From: Verrucomicrobiota bacterium
GTDB taxonomy: Bacteria > Verrucomicrobiota > Verrucomicrobiia > Verrucomicrobiales > Verrucomicrobiaceae
Direction: 5' to 3'
Assembly: GCA_026397715.1 (NCBI GenBank)
Contig: JAPLUN010000292.1
Coordinates: 1 to 44,019, forward strand
Length of the DNA stretch: 44,019 nt
The position numbers and the translations under genes are program-made. Under the pieces are notes generated by a model, which saw only the letters and a program-made list of their open reading frames with translations, was not told the origin of the DNA and ran no database searches. This document shows positions 16,951 to 24,715 of this stretch, piece by piece (the first letter of the stretch is position 1; each line of letters starts with the position of its first letter).

Positions 16951-19398
16951 ATGACTTCCGCCACCCCTTCTGCCTCCCTTCCGCCCGTGAGCCACGGGCA
17001 GCGCGTGGTGGCGGCAGGAAAGTTCCTGCAACTGGTCGATGGCACCACTCATTTCATGCGGGGCGTCACCTACGGCCCGTTCAAACCGAACTCGCGTGGC
17101 GAGCCCTTCCCTGAAGACTCCCAGCTGGCTGCCGACCTGCGCCACATCGAGGCGCTGGGGTTCAATACCGTGCGGCTGTACGAGCCGCCGACAGCAGCCG
17201 TGCTGCGTGAAGTCGAAGCCCTCGGCCTGCGCCTGATCGTTGGCATCCCCTGGAGTGAGCATGTCGATTTCCTCGCCAGCCGCTCTCTCTGCCGTGAGAT
17301 CGAAACCCAGGTCGCCGCCACATGTGCCAGACTGGGTGATCACTCCTGCATCACCGCATTCCTCGTCGCCAATGAGATCGAGAAAACGCTGGTGCGCTGG
17401 ATGAAGCCCCGGCGCGTGCGGGCTTTCATCGAAAAACTTATCGGGATCGCCCGCCGCCATGCGCCGCACACGCTCATCAGCTACGCCACGTATCCGTCCA
17501 CTGGCTATCTCGTGCCGCGCAATGCCGACTTCATCGCGGTGAACGTGTACCTGGAATCCGCTGAAGCATTCAGCGCCTGCCTCGCCCAATGGCAGAATCT
17601 CGCAGGCAACCAGCCGCTGCTCATCACGGAATTCGGTCTCGATGTCGCTTCCCACGGGCCAGAGCGACAGGCGGAAGTGATGCGCTGGCAGCATGACTGC
17701 CTGCTGAGCGGCGGATGTGCGGGCGGAGTCTGGTTTGCCTACACGGATGAATGGTTCCGGGGCGGCAGGGAAATCACCGACTGGCAGTTTGGCCTCGTGG
17801 ATCGTGAGAGAAAGGAACGCCCTGCCTGTGTGCTGCAGCGCGAGCTGGCAACCGTCTGGCTGCCGCCTGCCGCAGCGCCGCGCATCTCCGTCGTGGTCTG
17901 CACTCACAACGGTGCCGCAACGCTGAGCCAATGCTTGGATTCATTGGTGGCGCTGCGCTATCCCGACTTCGAAATCCTGCTCATCGACGACGGTTCCGGT
18001 CTCAGTGTGGCCCGCAATCTCGGTGCCCGGCTCGCCACCAGCTCCATCATCGCCTACACGGATGATGACTGCATCGCGCACCCCGACTGGCTCCTTCACC
18101 TGAGCCATGCCTTGGCGGATGAAACCGTCGCTGCTGCCGGAGGTCCCAACATCCCTCCGCCACCACGCAATCGCATCGAGCACATCGTCGCCGCAGCCCC
18201 AGGCGCACCGGCGCATGTACTGCTTAATGACACCGAAGCCGAGCACCTGCCGGGCTGCAATCTCGCCATTCGCAAGGACGCGCTCGAACTCATCGGCGGC
18301 TTTCGGGTTGAATTCAAAACAGCGGGTGATGATGTGGACATCTGCTGGCGGCTGCGTGAAACCGGCAGGCGGCTGCTCTTCGTGCCCGGAGCGATGGTCT
18401 GGCACCATCGGCGTTTCACCATTCGGGCCTACTTGACACAGCAGTTTGGCTATGGCTGCGCGGAAGCCTTGCTGATGAAGACGCATCCTGAACGCTTCGG
18501 CTTTCTCGGTGGCGCGCGCTGGCGTGGCGGCATCTATGGGGATCAGCATCCGGCGGATTATCCTGTCGAAGGCAGCATCTTTCATGGCCCCTTGGGGCTC
18601 GGGGCCTTCCAGGTGATCTACTCGTCCTCCAGCTTCCGCTGGTGGGAGTGGTTCACCGGCCTGCTATGGCTCGCAATGCTGCTGCTGGCGCTGGTTTGTC
18701 AGCAGCCGTGGCTGGCCCTGGGACTGCTGGGATTTGCCAGTTGGTCTGCCTGGCAGGTCAGTGCTCGCAATGCCGCCGCAGCCGGCATCCAGGACCCGCT
18801 GGATCGCCTGCTGATCTGGTGGCTGAGCTTCCTGCAGCCCGTGGTGCGCGAGTGGGCACGGCTGCGTGGCATGCTGGCCTTGGGTGCACGGCCCAGCCGT
18901 CATCCGCTGCTGCCAGATATCATTCCGCCCACGCGACCGCATAAAATCACTCTCGGTCTGGGAACGCTGTGCTTCTGGAGCGAAACCGGCATCACACGTG
19001 ACGCCTGGCTGCAGGAGCTGCGCAAGGCGCTCCGAGCGGCGCACATCATCTTTCGTGAGGACGACGGCTGGCGCTGGTTTGACATCGAGGCCTGGCCTTG
19101 GTCAGAGGTTTCCCGCGCCTTCTTGAGCGTCACGGAGTTTCATGCCAACGGACGCTGCCTCACGCGGGTGAAGTTGCTCCTGCGCATCCGCCGCAGCTTC
19201 GGGTGGAACATGCTGCTGTGGCTCATCGTCACCTCGATTTTGATGGCGGCAGGTTTGCACATGCTGCTCGTGCTGGGCCTGGTGGCGGTCCTCGCCATCG
19301 TCCTGCTGGTCCCGCTCGGCGTGTGGTTCATCCGCCGTGAAATGCGCAGGCTCGCGCGTTCAGCGGCTGCCAGTGCCGGATTGATCGAAATGCGTTAG
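16951..19398 (+). CDS. Glycoside hydrolase (clan A-like) fused to membrane GT2 glycosyltransferase
   Basis: The 815-residue protein has an N-terminal TIM-barrel-type glycosidase domain (about 15-300): MRGVTYGPFKPNS, FNTVRLYEPP, the putative acid/base pair N141-E142 (FLVANEIEK) and the putative nucleophile E227 (PLLITEFGLD). This is the clan GH-A layout seen in glucan-active families. Residues about 308-600 are a GT2 domain (ISVVVCTHNG; LLIDDGS 343-349; YTDDDC 369-374; PGCNLAIRKDALE; GDDVDICWRLR). Hydrophobic segments follow near 570-600, and two near the end (about 755-795). The loop between DDGS and LSVARN is missing about 20 residues compared with close GT2 relatives. A single protein carrying synthesis and cleavage domains suggests glucan-type polymer assembly with built-in trimming. 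Its stop overlaps the convergent gene by four bases. Confidence 0.82.
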   Translation: MTSATPSASLPPVSHGQRVVAAGKFLQLVDGTTHFMRGVTYGPFKPNSRGEPFPEDSQLAADLRHIEALGFNTVRLYEPPTAAVLREVEALGLRLIVGIPWSEHVDFLASRSLCREIETQVAATCARLGDHSCITAFLVANEIEKTLVRWMKPRRVRAFIEKLIGIARRHAPHTLISYATYPSTGYLVPRNADFIAVNVYLESAEAFSACLAQWQNLAGNQPLLITEFGLDVASHGPERQAEVMRWQHDCLLSGGCAGGVWFAYTDEWFRGGREITDWQFGLVDRERKERPACVLQRELATVWLPPAAAPRISVVVCTHNGAATLSQCLDSLVALRYPDFEILLIDDGSGLSVARNLGARLATSSIIAYTDDDCIAHPDWLLHLSHALADETVAAAGGPNIPPPPRNRIEHIVAAAPGAPAHVLLNDTEAEHLPGCNLAIRKDALELIGGFRVEFKTAGDDVDICWRLRETGRRLLFVPGAMVWHHRRFTIRAYLTQQFGYGCAEALLMKTHPERFGFLGGARWRGGIYGDQHPADYPVEGSIFHGPLGLGAFQVIYSSSSFRWWEWFTGLLWLAMLLLALVCQQPWLALGLLGFASWSAWQVSARNAAAAGIQDPLDRLLIWWLSFLQPVVREWARLRGMLALGARPSRHPLLPDIIPPTRPHKITLGLGTLCFWSETGITRDAWLQELRKALRAAHIIFREDDGWRWFDIEAWPWSEVSRAFLSVTEFHANGRCLTRVKLLLRIRRSFGWNMLLWLIVTSILMAAGLHMLLVLGLVAVLAIVLLVPLGVWFIRREMRRLARSAAASAGLIEMR

Positions 19399-20033
19399 CG
19401 CTTGAGCACCCGCGCCGCGCCCAGCCATAGCACGACAGGAACAAGGGCACTCAATGCAAAAGCCCAGCCGGGCTCGCTCTGCCCGAGGTGGCCGATCGCT
19501 GCGAACACAAACCCCGTGGGCACCGAGCCGCAGGCCAGCGCCGGCAAAAAAACGCGCCAGCGCATGCTGGAAAGCCCCGCGAGGCAGGCCACCGCCTCTG
19601 GCAGCACCGGCATCCAGCGCGAGAGCGCCACCAGCCAGCCACCGCGCCGCTCGAAAATTTCCTCGCCTCTGCGCAACCCCTCCTCGCCAGCAATCCTGCG
19701 CGCCGCGACACGCCCCAGCCAGCGGCATGCAGCGTAGGCGATGACGCCTGAAAGCATTGACCCGGCCGCACAGATCAGACCGCCCAGCCACCACCCATAC
19801 ATCCACCCCAGCGCCGACATGACCACCGTCGAAGGCACCGGCAGCACAATGTCAGCCACCAGCAGCATGATCCCTGCCGCCCACGCCCATGCGCCGTAGC
19901 CTTCCATCCACTTGCGCGCGCCGGCGAGGCTCAGGGTCTGGTCAAACTGCGCCCCCCAAATCATAAACGGCACGATGATCCCCGCGAGGATCACGAGAAT
20001 CAGAAGAAGGAGCGAACGGCTGCCACGGGTCAT
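19395..20033 (-). CDS. VTT-domain (DedA/TVP38-like) membrane protein
   Basis: The 212-residue membrane protein has the VTT/SNARE-associated-type core: VLPVPSTVVMSALGWMYGWWLGG near residues 63-85, AGSMLSGVIAYAACRWLGR near 90-108, an amphipathic ERRGGWLVALSRWMPVLPEA region and a final GSVPTGFVFAAIGHLG. About five membrane segments are visible. DedA/TVP38-type proteins move lipids across membranes or affect envelope homeostasis and proton balance; the cargo here is unknown. It is convergent with the GH-GT2 fusion gene, sharing four bases at the stop codons. Confidence 0.82.
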   Translation of the reverse strand: MTRGSRSLLLLILVILAGIIVPFMIWGAQFDQTLSLAGARKWMEGYGAWAWAAGIMLLVADIVLPVPSTVVMSALGWMYGWWLGGLICAAGSMLSGVIAYAACRWLGRVAARRIAGEEGLRRGEEIFERRGGWLVALSRWMPVLPEAVACLAGLSSMRWRVFLPALACGSVPTGFVFAAIGHLGQSEPGWAFALSALVPVVLWLGAARVLKR

Positions 20034-20104
20034 GCGGCAACACAGCAGGCAATGCGCCTCAGGGCAAGAGCAGTCAGGGTAGAGACATCATGCGTCTGAA
20101 GTGA

Positions 20105-21046
20105 TCAAGGCACGCCGGGAAACGGATCTGCATTCAAACGGAGCTGTGCTTCTTGTTTGAGCGAAATTCCCTGTGCAAACTCAGGCGGCATCACCTGTAT
20201 CGAGGCCATGAGAAGTGCAGCGCCGATGATGAGAGTGAGTGCCGTCAGCCAACGCGCAGAGAGTATCCACCGGGAATCCCGGCGGGTTTCAAACAGGCGT
20301 TGAATGCGGACGCGCAAGCCCGAGCGACGGGCAAAAGACAGGGTGAATGCCGGCATCGGCATCTGGGTGGCGTGGGCCAGCAGCATTTCTCCATACTCAC
20401 GTCGACTGCAGGCCGTGGCAGCCACCTCGTCACAACAAACTTCGGACTCCGCCTCATAGATGCCGCAAAGCACGTGCATGGCAGGATTCCACCAGAAGCA
20501 GGCACGGACGAGCGCCGCGCAGAAGCGGTGCAGCCCGTCCATCTGGCGCGCATGCTGGCACTCATGCCGCAGAGTGGCACGCAGCGTGCCCTCAGGCCAG
20601 GAGGCAGCAGCCAGCGGCAGCAGCACACAGGGCCGCAGCCAGCCCGTCATGCAGGGGCCTTCGATTTCCGCCGTGAAGCGCACTTCGACAGCGCCATCCG
20701 GATTCAGCGTGGACTTCTCGGCCTGACGTACGAGTCGCAGGATGCCAGCGACGTCGTTCACCACTCGCAGGAGCAAGATCAAGCTGCCAACAGCCCAGAC
20801 CCCCGTTAGAATCGGCCACCACCAGCCAGACTGAACGGTGCTGTCAGTCCCAACAGCAATCGAAGCCGTTGGAAGACCTTGCCATGGCAGTGGCAGCCAG
20901 GGAAGCACCCACAGCCCCCACATGCCCAGCAAAGCAAACCGACGCCTCACCTGCGGATGTTGTGCCGGCACCACCAGTGCAGCAACACTCGTGAGCGCCG
21001 CCCACAGCGTTGCTTTGAGAGCGATGGCAATCCAGCAGGCAGTCAT
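20105..21046 (-). CDS. BlaR1-type M56 membrane metalloprotease lacking a sensor domain
   Basis: The 313-residue protein has N-terminal membrane helices (residues 5-27, 34-54, 74-94) and the M56 zinc site HECQH at 161-165. The downstream IYEAESEVCCDEVAA supplies the third ligand region. One last membrane span (about 266-288) is followed by a tail of only about 25 residues. Classic BlaR1/MecR1 proteins are near 580-600 residues and carry a penicillin-binding sensor domain; that part is absent, so beta-lactam sensing in the classic way is unlikely. The gene lies 17 bases downstream of the BlaI-type gene, the usual pairing in which the protease triggers loss of repression. The signal is unknown. 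Confidence 0.85.
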   Translation of the reverse strand: MTACWIAIALKATLWAALTSVAALVVPAQHPQVRRRFALLGMWGLWVLPWLPLPWQGLPTASIAVGTDSTVQSGWWWPILTGVWAVGSLILLLRVVNDVAGILRLVRQAEKSTLNPDGAVEVRFTAEIEGPCMTGWLRPCVLLPLAAASWPEGTLRATLRHECQHARQMDGLHRFCAALVRACFWWNPAMHVLCGIYEAESEVCCDEVAATACSRREYGEMLLAHATQMPMPAFTLSFARRSGLRVRIQRLFETRRDSRWILSARWLTALTLIIGAALLMASIQVMPPEFAQGISLKQEAQLRLNADPFPGVP

Positions 21047-21063
21047 GACGTGTGTAAAGTGGA

Positions 21064-21444
21064 TCAGGAAGGCGACTGCTCGTCCAGCAATTTTCGGATC
21101 GCTGCGACTTCCTCCGGCGGCAGCTTGCGGTCTTTCGTCTCCAAGAGAGATGCCATCAGCTTGCCGGGAGAGCCATCAAAAAAGGTACGCATGATCTTGC
21201 GCAGCGCGGTATCACGCGCCTTTTCACGCGAGATGGCCAGTTCATAAACATAGCGGCGCGACTCACGCGTGTGCTTGAGCAGTTTCTTGCCCACCAGGAT
21301 GCTCAGCAACGCACGCACCGCAGAGTAGGACGGGCTGTCCGGCATTTCCTCCTGGATCTCTTCCGCCGTCGCCTTGCCCAGCCGATAGACAATGTCCATC
21401 GCCTGCCGCTCGCGTTTGGAAAGTTGATCGTCTTTGACTGCCAT
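21064..21444 (-). CDS. BlaI/MecI-family repressor
   Basis: ATG 21444 gives 126 residues (MAVKDDQLSKRERQAMDIVY...). An ATG at 21462 would add six residues and would lie inside an operator, so the downstream start is preferred. The winged helix follows the family pattern: LSKRERQAMDIVYRLGKATAEEI, YSAVRALLSILVGKKLLKH and SRRYVYELAISREKAR. A helical dimerisation tail follows. Such repressors bind dyads in their own promoter and are inactivated by a partner M56 protease, which is encoded next. Three matching dyads occur upstream, one ending at this start codon, which indicates autoregulation and joint control of the divergent lipoprotein gene. Confidence 0.88.
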   Translation of the reverse strand: MAVKDDQLSKRERQAMDIVYRLGKATAEEIQEEMPDSPSYSAVRALLSILVGKKLLKHTRESRRYVYELAISREKARDTALRKIMRTFFDGSPGKLMASLLETKDRKLPPEEVAAIRKLLDEQSPS

Positions 21445-21464
21445 GTGCTGAAAATGCTGCATTT
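21443..21464 (-). promoter_or_regulatory. BlaI-type operator, site C (at blaI start)
   Basis: On the minus strand this reads AAATGC, ten bases (AGCATTTTCA), then GCACAT, a slightly degenerate copy of the dyad at sites A and B. Its right end runs into the ATG of the BlaI-type gene at 21444. It also contains the compact palindrome AAATGC-T-GCATTT (21452-21464 on the plus strand). Binding here would block transcription or translation start of the repressor gene. Confidence 0.6.
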
Positions 21465-21530
21465 AAGCAGGATCGCAAGTGCAGATTGCGGTAGGTCTCC
21501 ACGCTGGGCGTATTCGCTGGCCTTCAATTT

Positions 21531-21552
21531 AAATGCATATTTTTCAGCATTT
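21531..21552. promoter_or_regulatory. BlaI-type operator, site A
   Basis: A perfect 6-base inverted repeat, AAATGC (21531-21536) and GCATTT (21547-21552), is separated by ten AT-rich bases. It lies mid-way in the divergent region between the BlaI-type and lipoprotein genes. Its centre is 39 bases from that of site B, close to an integral number of helical turns (3.7). Confidence 0.68.
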
Positions 21553-21569
21553 CATCTTGCCAGAATTCC

Positions 21570-21591
21570 AAATGCTGATATTTCTGCATTT
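21570..21591. promoter_or_regulatory. BlaI-type operator, site B (at lipoprotein start)
   Basis: A perfect dyad AAATGC (21570-21575), ten bases (TGATATTTCT), GCATTT (21586-21591) ends at the base before the ATG of the lipoprotein gene at 21592. The same geometry is seen at the BlaI-type start codon on the other strand, which supports one protein acting on both genes. Confidence 0.68.
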
Positions 21592-22410
21592 ATGAACCCA
21601 GCCCAAATCCGCCGTTCGCTTGCCCGCTGTTCCGCCGTCTTGTCCATCACCTTGATGGCGTCATGCAGTACAATGTATTCTCCGGCCCCTCCGCCACCAC
21701 CGCCGGCGCCCGTCCATGCGGATTCGGGCAGCAGCCGATCAGACAGTTACGCTTCCAAGCTTCGAGTCGATGAACGTCCCGGTCTCGGGACCTCCGCAGG
21801 TAGTGAGCAGTATTCCCGTCTGGAGCAGACACGAATGATCCGGAAGTCGAACACGCCAGATGCGGTGGAGTCATTTCACTACAATGACGAAGTGGGTGCG
21901 AAGGCCATGGCGGAAATCATGGGTGGCAGCATCACCAAACGCAGCGGCTTGTTCCCGGCGGCAGGAGAACGCCTGAAGGTGGGCCTGGTCCGTTACAGCA
22001 GCATCTACCCGCATTATGATGTCAGCGCGAAGCACATCGTCATCGGGGAGAACGGCAGCCACTATGAAATCAGACTGGAAAACCATTCCAAGAAGCGGCT
22101 CGAAGTCGTCTTGAGTGTTGACGGTCTGAATGTTCTCTCTGGAAAGGCGGCGAGCCCGAGCCAGAATGGCTTCGTATTAGAACCAAAACAGTCCTACAAT
22201 GTCGATGGCTTCCGCAAAGACAGCTCCACCGTAAGATCATTCCTGTTTGGCAGCGTATCCCGCTCCAAGGCCGCTGCCAAAGGCGCTGCGGGCAATGTGG
22301 GTGTCATCGGACTGGCTGTCTTCGAAGAAGATGAAGTCAGAACCAAGGCGATTCTACGCCAGGAGCAGCTCGCCCGTGAAAATGCCAACGCGTTTCCGGT
22401 CTCCCGCTGA
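21592..22410 (+). CDS. Lipoprotein, probable target of the BlaI-type repressor
   Basis: ATG 21592 gives 272 residues. The frame is open further upstream to 21271, but that part is antisense to the repressor gene. A lipobox LMASC near residue 25 follows a basic, hydrophobic leader (RRSLARCSAVLSITL), then a Pro-run and a Ser-rich linker. The C-terminal 170 residues form a beta-rich domain (YEIRLENHSKKRLEVVLSVD, GLNVLSGKAAS, GFRKDSSTVRSFLFG) with no catalytic motif. The protein is probably an envelope lipoprotein. Shared operators with the BlaI/BlaR1-type pair suggest it is the effector, or part of the response, of that sensor. It converges with the sialidase-like gene, one base apart. Confidence 0.8.
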   Translation: MNPAQIRRSLARCSAVLSITLMASCSTMYSPAPPPPPPAPVHADSGSSRSDSYASKLRVDERPGLGTSAGSEQYSRLEQTRMIRKSNTPDAVESFHYNDEVGAKAMAEIMGGSITKRSGLFPAAGERLKVGLVRYSSIYPHYDVSAKHIVIGENGSHYEIRLENHSKKRLEVVLSVDGLNVLSGKAASPSQNGFVLEPKQSYNVDGFRKDSSTVRSFLFGSVSRSKAAAKGAAGNVGVIGLAVFEEDEVRTKAILRQEQLARENANAFPVSR

Positions 22411-22411
22411 C

Positions 22412-23491
22412 TCAGGGTGCCGGAGCATCCCAAGCCGCCACCCCCATGTGGTAGTGATCACATTCGGGCGCGGCTTTGGAGTAGTAGGCGGTGACGATCT
22501 TTCCATTTGCGAGCTGAACGCTGGAGGGGTAGCCGCAGTCGCCGACCTCACTGCGTGCGAGACGGATGGGAGCGCTCCAGGTCTTTCCCTCGTCGCTACT
22601 GAACTTCGCGCAAACTCCGTGCTGCCCGGCAATGCGCACGCCATAGCTCAGCAGCAACCGCTTGTCCGCCAGACGGGTGAGGTGGCCGTTGATCTCATTG
22701 CGTGCGGTCACCTTGAGAGGTGAGCCCCAGGTCGCACCATCATCATCGCTGCGAAAGAGTTCCATCTGCGTGGTGCGTGCGGCGGCCAGCCAGCTTTTGC
22801 CGCCAAGGGGAAAAATGTCCGTCTCATTGTGCGTGGCACCGATGATGGACTGAGGCTTCCATGTGACGCCATCGTCATCGCTGCGGAAACACCAGGAGCG
22901 CCAGCCTTTGGTCTTGGACGATTTCGTCGGATCGGTGATCTGACCCTGATAGCATGAGGTGCGCAGCGTACCGTCCTGCGCCATCCAGATGTCGCCAAAC
23001 GGAATGTGCTCGGTCCATTCTTCGGACTCAGTCGCGGGAAAGAAATCGCTCTTGCTCCAGGTGCGGCCTGCATCCTTTGAGCGCAGGACCCAGCTGCGCA
23101 GCACTGCATCACGAAACGGCTCCTGCTTGGGCCGCTGCGGCTGTTTCAAGTTTGTCCAGCCTGAGCAGAGCACGAGCAGATCGCCATTTTTCGCGAGACC
23201 CGCCGCGTGGTTCATGCGGATGGTGTCCTGCACATGCTGCGTGACGGTGCTGCGCTTCTCCCATTTCACACCGTCGCTGCTGGCGTAGCAGTCCACATCC
23301 CCCTGCATGGTGCCGTGGCCCGGCTGATTGAAAAGGATGGCGATGATCGTGCCATCTGGCAACAACGTGAGATTTGGCCACGCACACACATTCTCGATGG
23401 CGACGATGCGTTGCAGGCTTTTGGGCTCAACATCCTGCGCGACTAACCCGGACAACGACAATGCGAACAGAGATGCAGCGAAGATTTTCAT
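22412..23491 (-). CDS. Secreted sialidase-like (BNR/Asp-box) protein
   Basis: ATG 23491 gives 359 residues with a signal peptide (MKIFAASLFALSLSGLVAQ); a TTG two codons earlier is less likely. Four Asp-box motifs mark the blades of a six-bladed propeller: SKDAGRTW, SDDDGVTW, SDDDGATW and SSDEGKTW. A conserved Arg stretch (IRMNHAAGL) and the late VGDCGYPSSVQLANGKIVTAYY are typical of the bacterial exo-sialidase-like group. These proteins cleave terminal sialic or related acidic sugars, or just bind glycans; many members in these phyla have undefined substrates. It is the last gene of the operon that starts at 29243, 30 bases after the TolB-like gene. Confidence 0.83.
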   Translation of the reverse strand: MKIFAASLFALSLSGLVAQDVEPKSLQRIVAIENVCAWPNLTLLPDGTIIAILFNQPGHGTMQGDVDCYASSDGVKWEKRSTVTQHVQDTIRMNHAAGLAKNGDLLVLCSGWTNLKQPQRPKQEPFRDAVLRSWVLRSKDAGRTWSKSDFFPATESEEWTEHIPFGDIWMAQDGTLRTSCYQGQITDPTKSSKTKGWRSWCFRSDDDGVTWKPQSIIGATHNETDIFPLGGKSWLAAARTTQMELFRSDDDGATWGSPLKVTARNEINGHLTRLADKRLLLSYGVRIAGQHGVCAKFSSDEGKTWSAPIRLARSEVGDCGYPSSVQLANGKIVTAYYSKAAPECDHYHMGVAAWDAPAP

Positions 23492-23521
23492 GGGCAACCA
23501 ACGCTGCGAACCCGGCGCACT

Positions 23522-24682
23522 TTACGGACGTTCCGCCACCATCAGACGCGTGAAGGGGCCATCGCTGACATTGTAGTAGATGCGCTTGCCGTCCGCGCTG
23601 AAGACGGGATGCGGGTGATTGCGCCGCCATGATTTGGCACCGCCGTTTTGCGCAAAGCTGTGCAGCAGCACCCATTTGCCGCCATTCATGTCCGCCACCT
23701 GAATGCCCCACTCGTCGCCTTTGCCGCCGACGTTTTTGCTCATGCCATCGGTGACCATGAGGGAGCCATCTGGACTCACCGAGGGATGCGTGCCACTGAG
23801 TACGGGCACGTCTTTGAGGCGAGCGTATTTGGCGGATACTTCGTCAATGTTGAAGGTGATGTTTCCGGCTTCAAAAATATGCTTCGAGTCGGGTGTCCAG
23901 GCGGGGTGTCCCCACTGGTTGCGCTGCCAGACACAGGCGGCTTTTTCGAAATCATAGACGACGGTGCCCTGACGATGGCTGGCAGCCTTGGACATGAAGT
24001 CGTCCCCGCCATTGCCGGCGGCGACTTTGAAAAACACGCGCTTCATATCGGGGCTGAGGACAGGGAAGAAGACGGAGCAGGGCTTGCCAGCAAACTCCTT
24101 CTGCAACCAGTCGCCGTACTTGGACTCCACCTCGGAAATCTTGGCGTAGGTGGTGGTCTTGCCGGTGGAGGCGTCCCAGACTTCGAGATCGCGATACGGG
24201 CCGGGATTCCAATGGCAGCCATACATGGGAACGAGATCGCCTTCGGGTCTGCCGAAGCCGACTTGATGGTTCTCCGCGACGATGGTCTTGGCGAGGGTGA
24301 CGACGTCCACGACGACCACACGCCATTTTTTATCGATGACTTCGTGGTAGGCCACGCGCTTGCCACCGGAGAGCCACTGCTGACAGGCGACACGGTGGGC
24401 GTCTTCGGTGTGGATGTTGTCAGCGAGCACGGTTTCTTTTCCAGTGGCGCGCTCGATCATGCGGATCTCGCCGAGATGGCCCCGGGGATCGGTGGAGGTG
24501 AAGAACAGCACGCGGGTGCCGTCCGGGCTTTCAGGATTGGTGAGGTAGTAGCTGTGGGTGGTGTGCCGGCCCTCGATGGCTGACACCGGCTTGATGGTGA
24601 CATCTTTGGACCAAGCTGCGACAGGATCGGCTGCAAGGCCGTGCGCAGTCACCAATGAAAGGAATGCAACAATAGATTTCAT
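23522..24682 (-). CDS. Secreted TolB/oligogalacturonate-lyase-like beta-propeller
   Basis: The 386-residue protein has a signal peptide (MKSIVAFLSLVTAHGLAAD) and WD40-like/PD40 repeats with SPDG and DGK turns: NPESPDGTRVLFFTSTDPRG, LSPDMKRVFFKVA, HPAWTPDSKHIFEAG, THPSVSPDGSLMVTDGM and PVFSADGKRIYYNVSDG. His residues near the strands (TTHSYYL, GCHWNPGPYRDLEVW, HPHPVF) are compatible with a metal site as in oligogalacturonate lyase (PL22), which splits pectin oligosaccharides. The family assignment is by resemblance, and catalytic activity is not proven. It lies 33 bases after the DUF1501 gene and 30 bases before the sialidase-like gene. Confidence 0.75.
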   Translation of the reverse strand: MKSIVAFLSLVTAHGLAADPVAAWSKDVTIKPVSAIEGRHTTHSYYLTNPESPDGTRVLFFTSTDPRGHLGEIRMIERATGKETVLADNIHTEDAHRVACQQWLSGGKRVAYHEVIDKKWRVVVVDVVTLAKTIVAENHQVGFGRPEGDLVPMYGCHWNPGPYRDLEVWDASTGKTTTYAKISEVESKYGDWLQKEFAGKPCSVFFPVLSPDMKRVFFKVAAGNGGDDFMSKAASHRQGTVVYDFEKAACVWQRNQWGHPAWTPDSKHIFEAGNITFNIDEVSAKYARLKDVPVLSGTHPSVSPDGSLMVTDGMSKNVGGKGDEWGIQVADMNGGKWVLLHSFAQNGGAKSWRRNHPHPVFSADGKRIYYNVSDGPFTRLMVAERP

Positions 24683-24715
24683 GGTGCTAAGAAGGAGCGC
24701 GTACGGCGTGTCAAT

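Noticed and set aside
21271-21591. 107-codon N-terminal extension of the lipoprotein
   Set aside because: It is antisense to the BlaI-type gene and crosses the operators; the lipobox leader begins at 21592.
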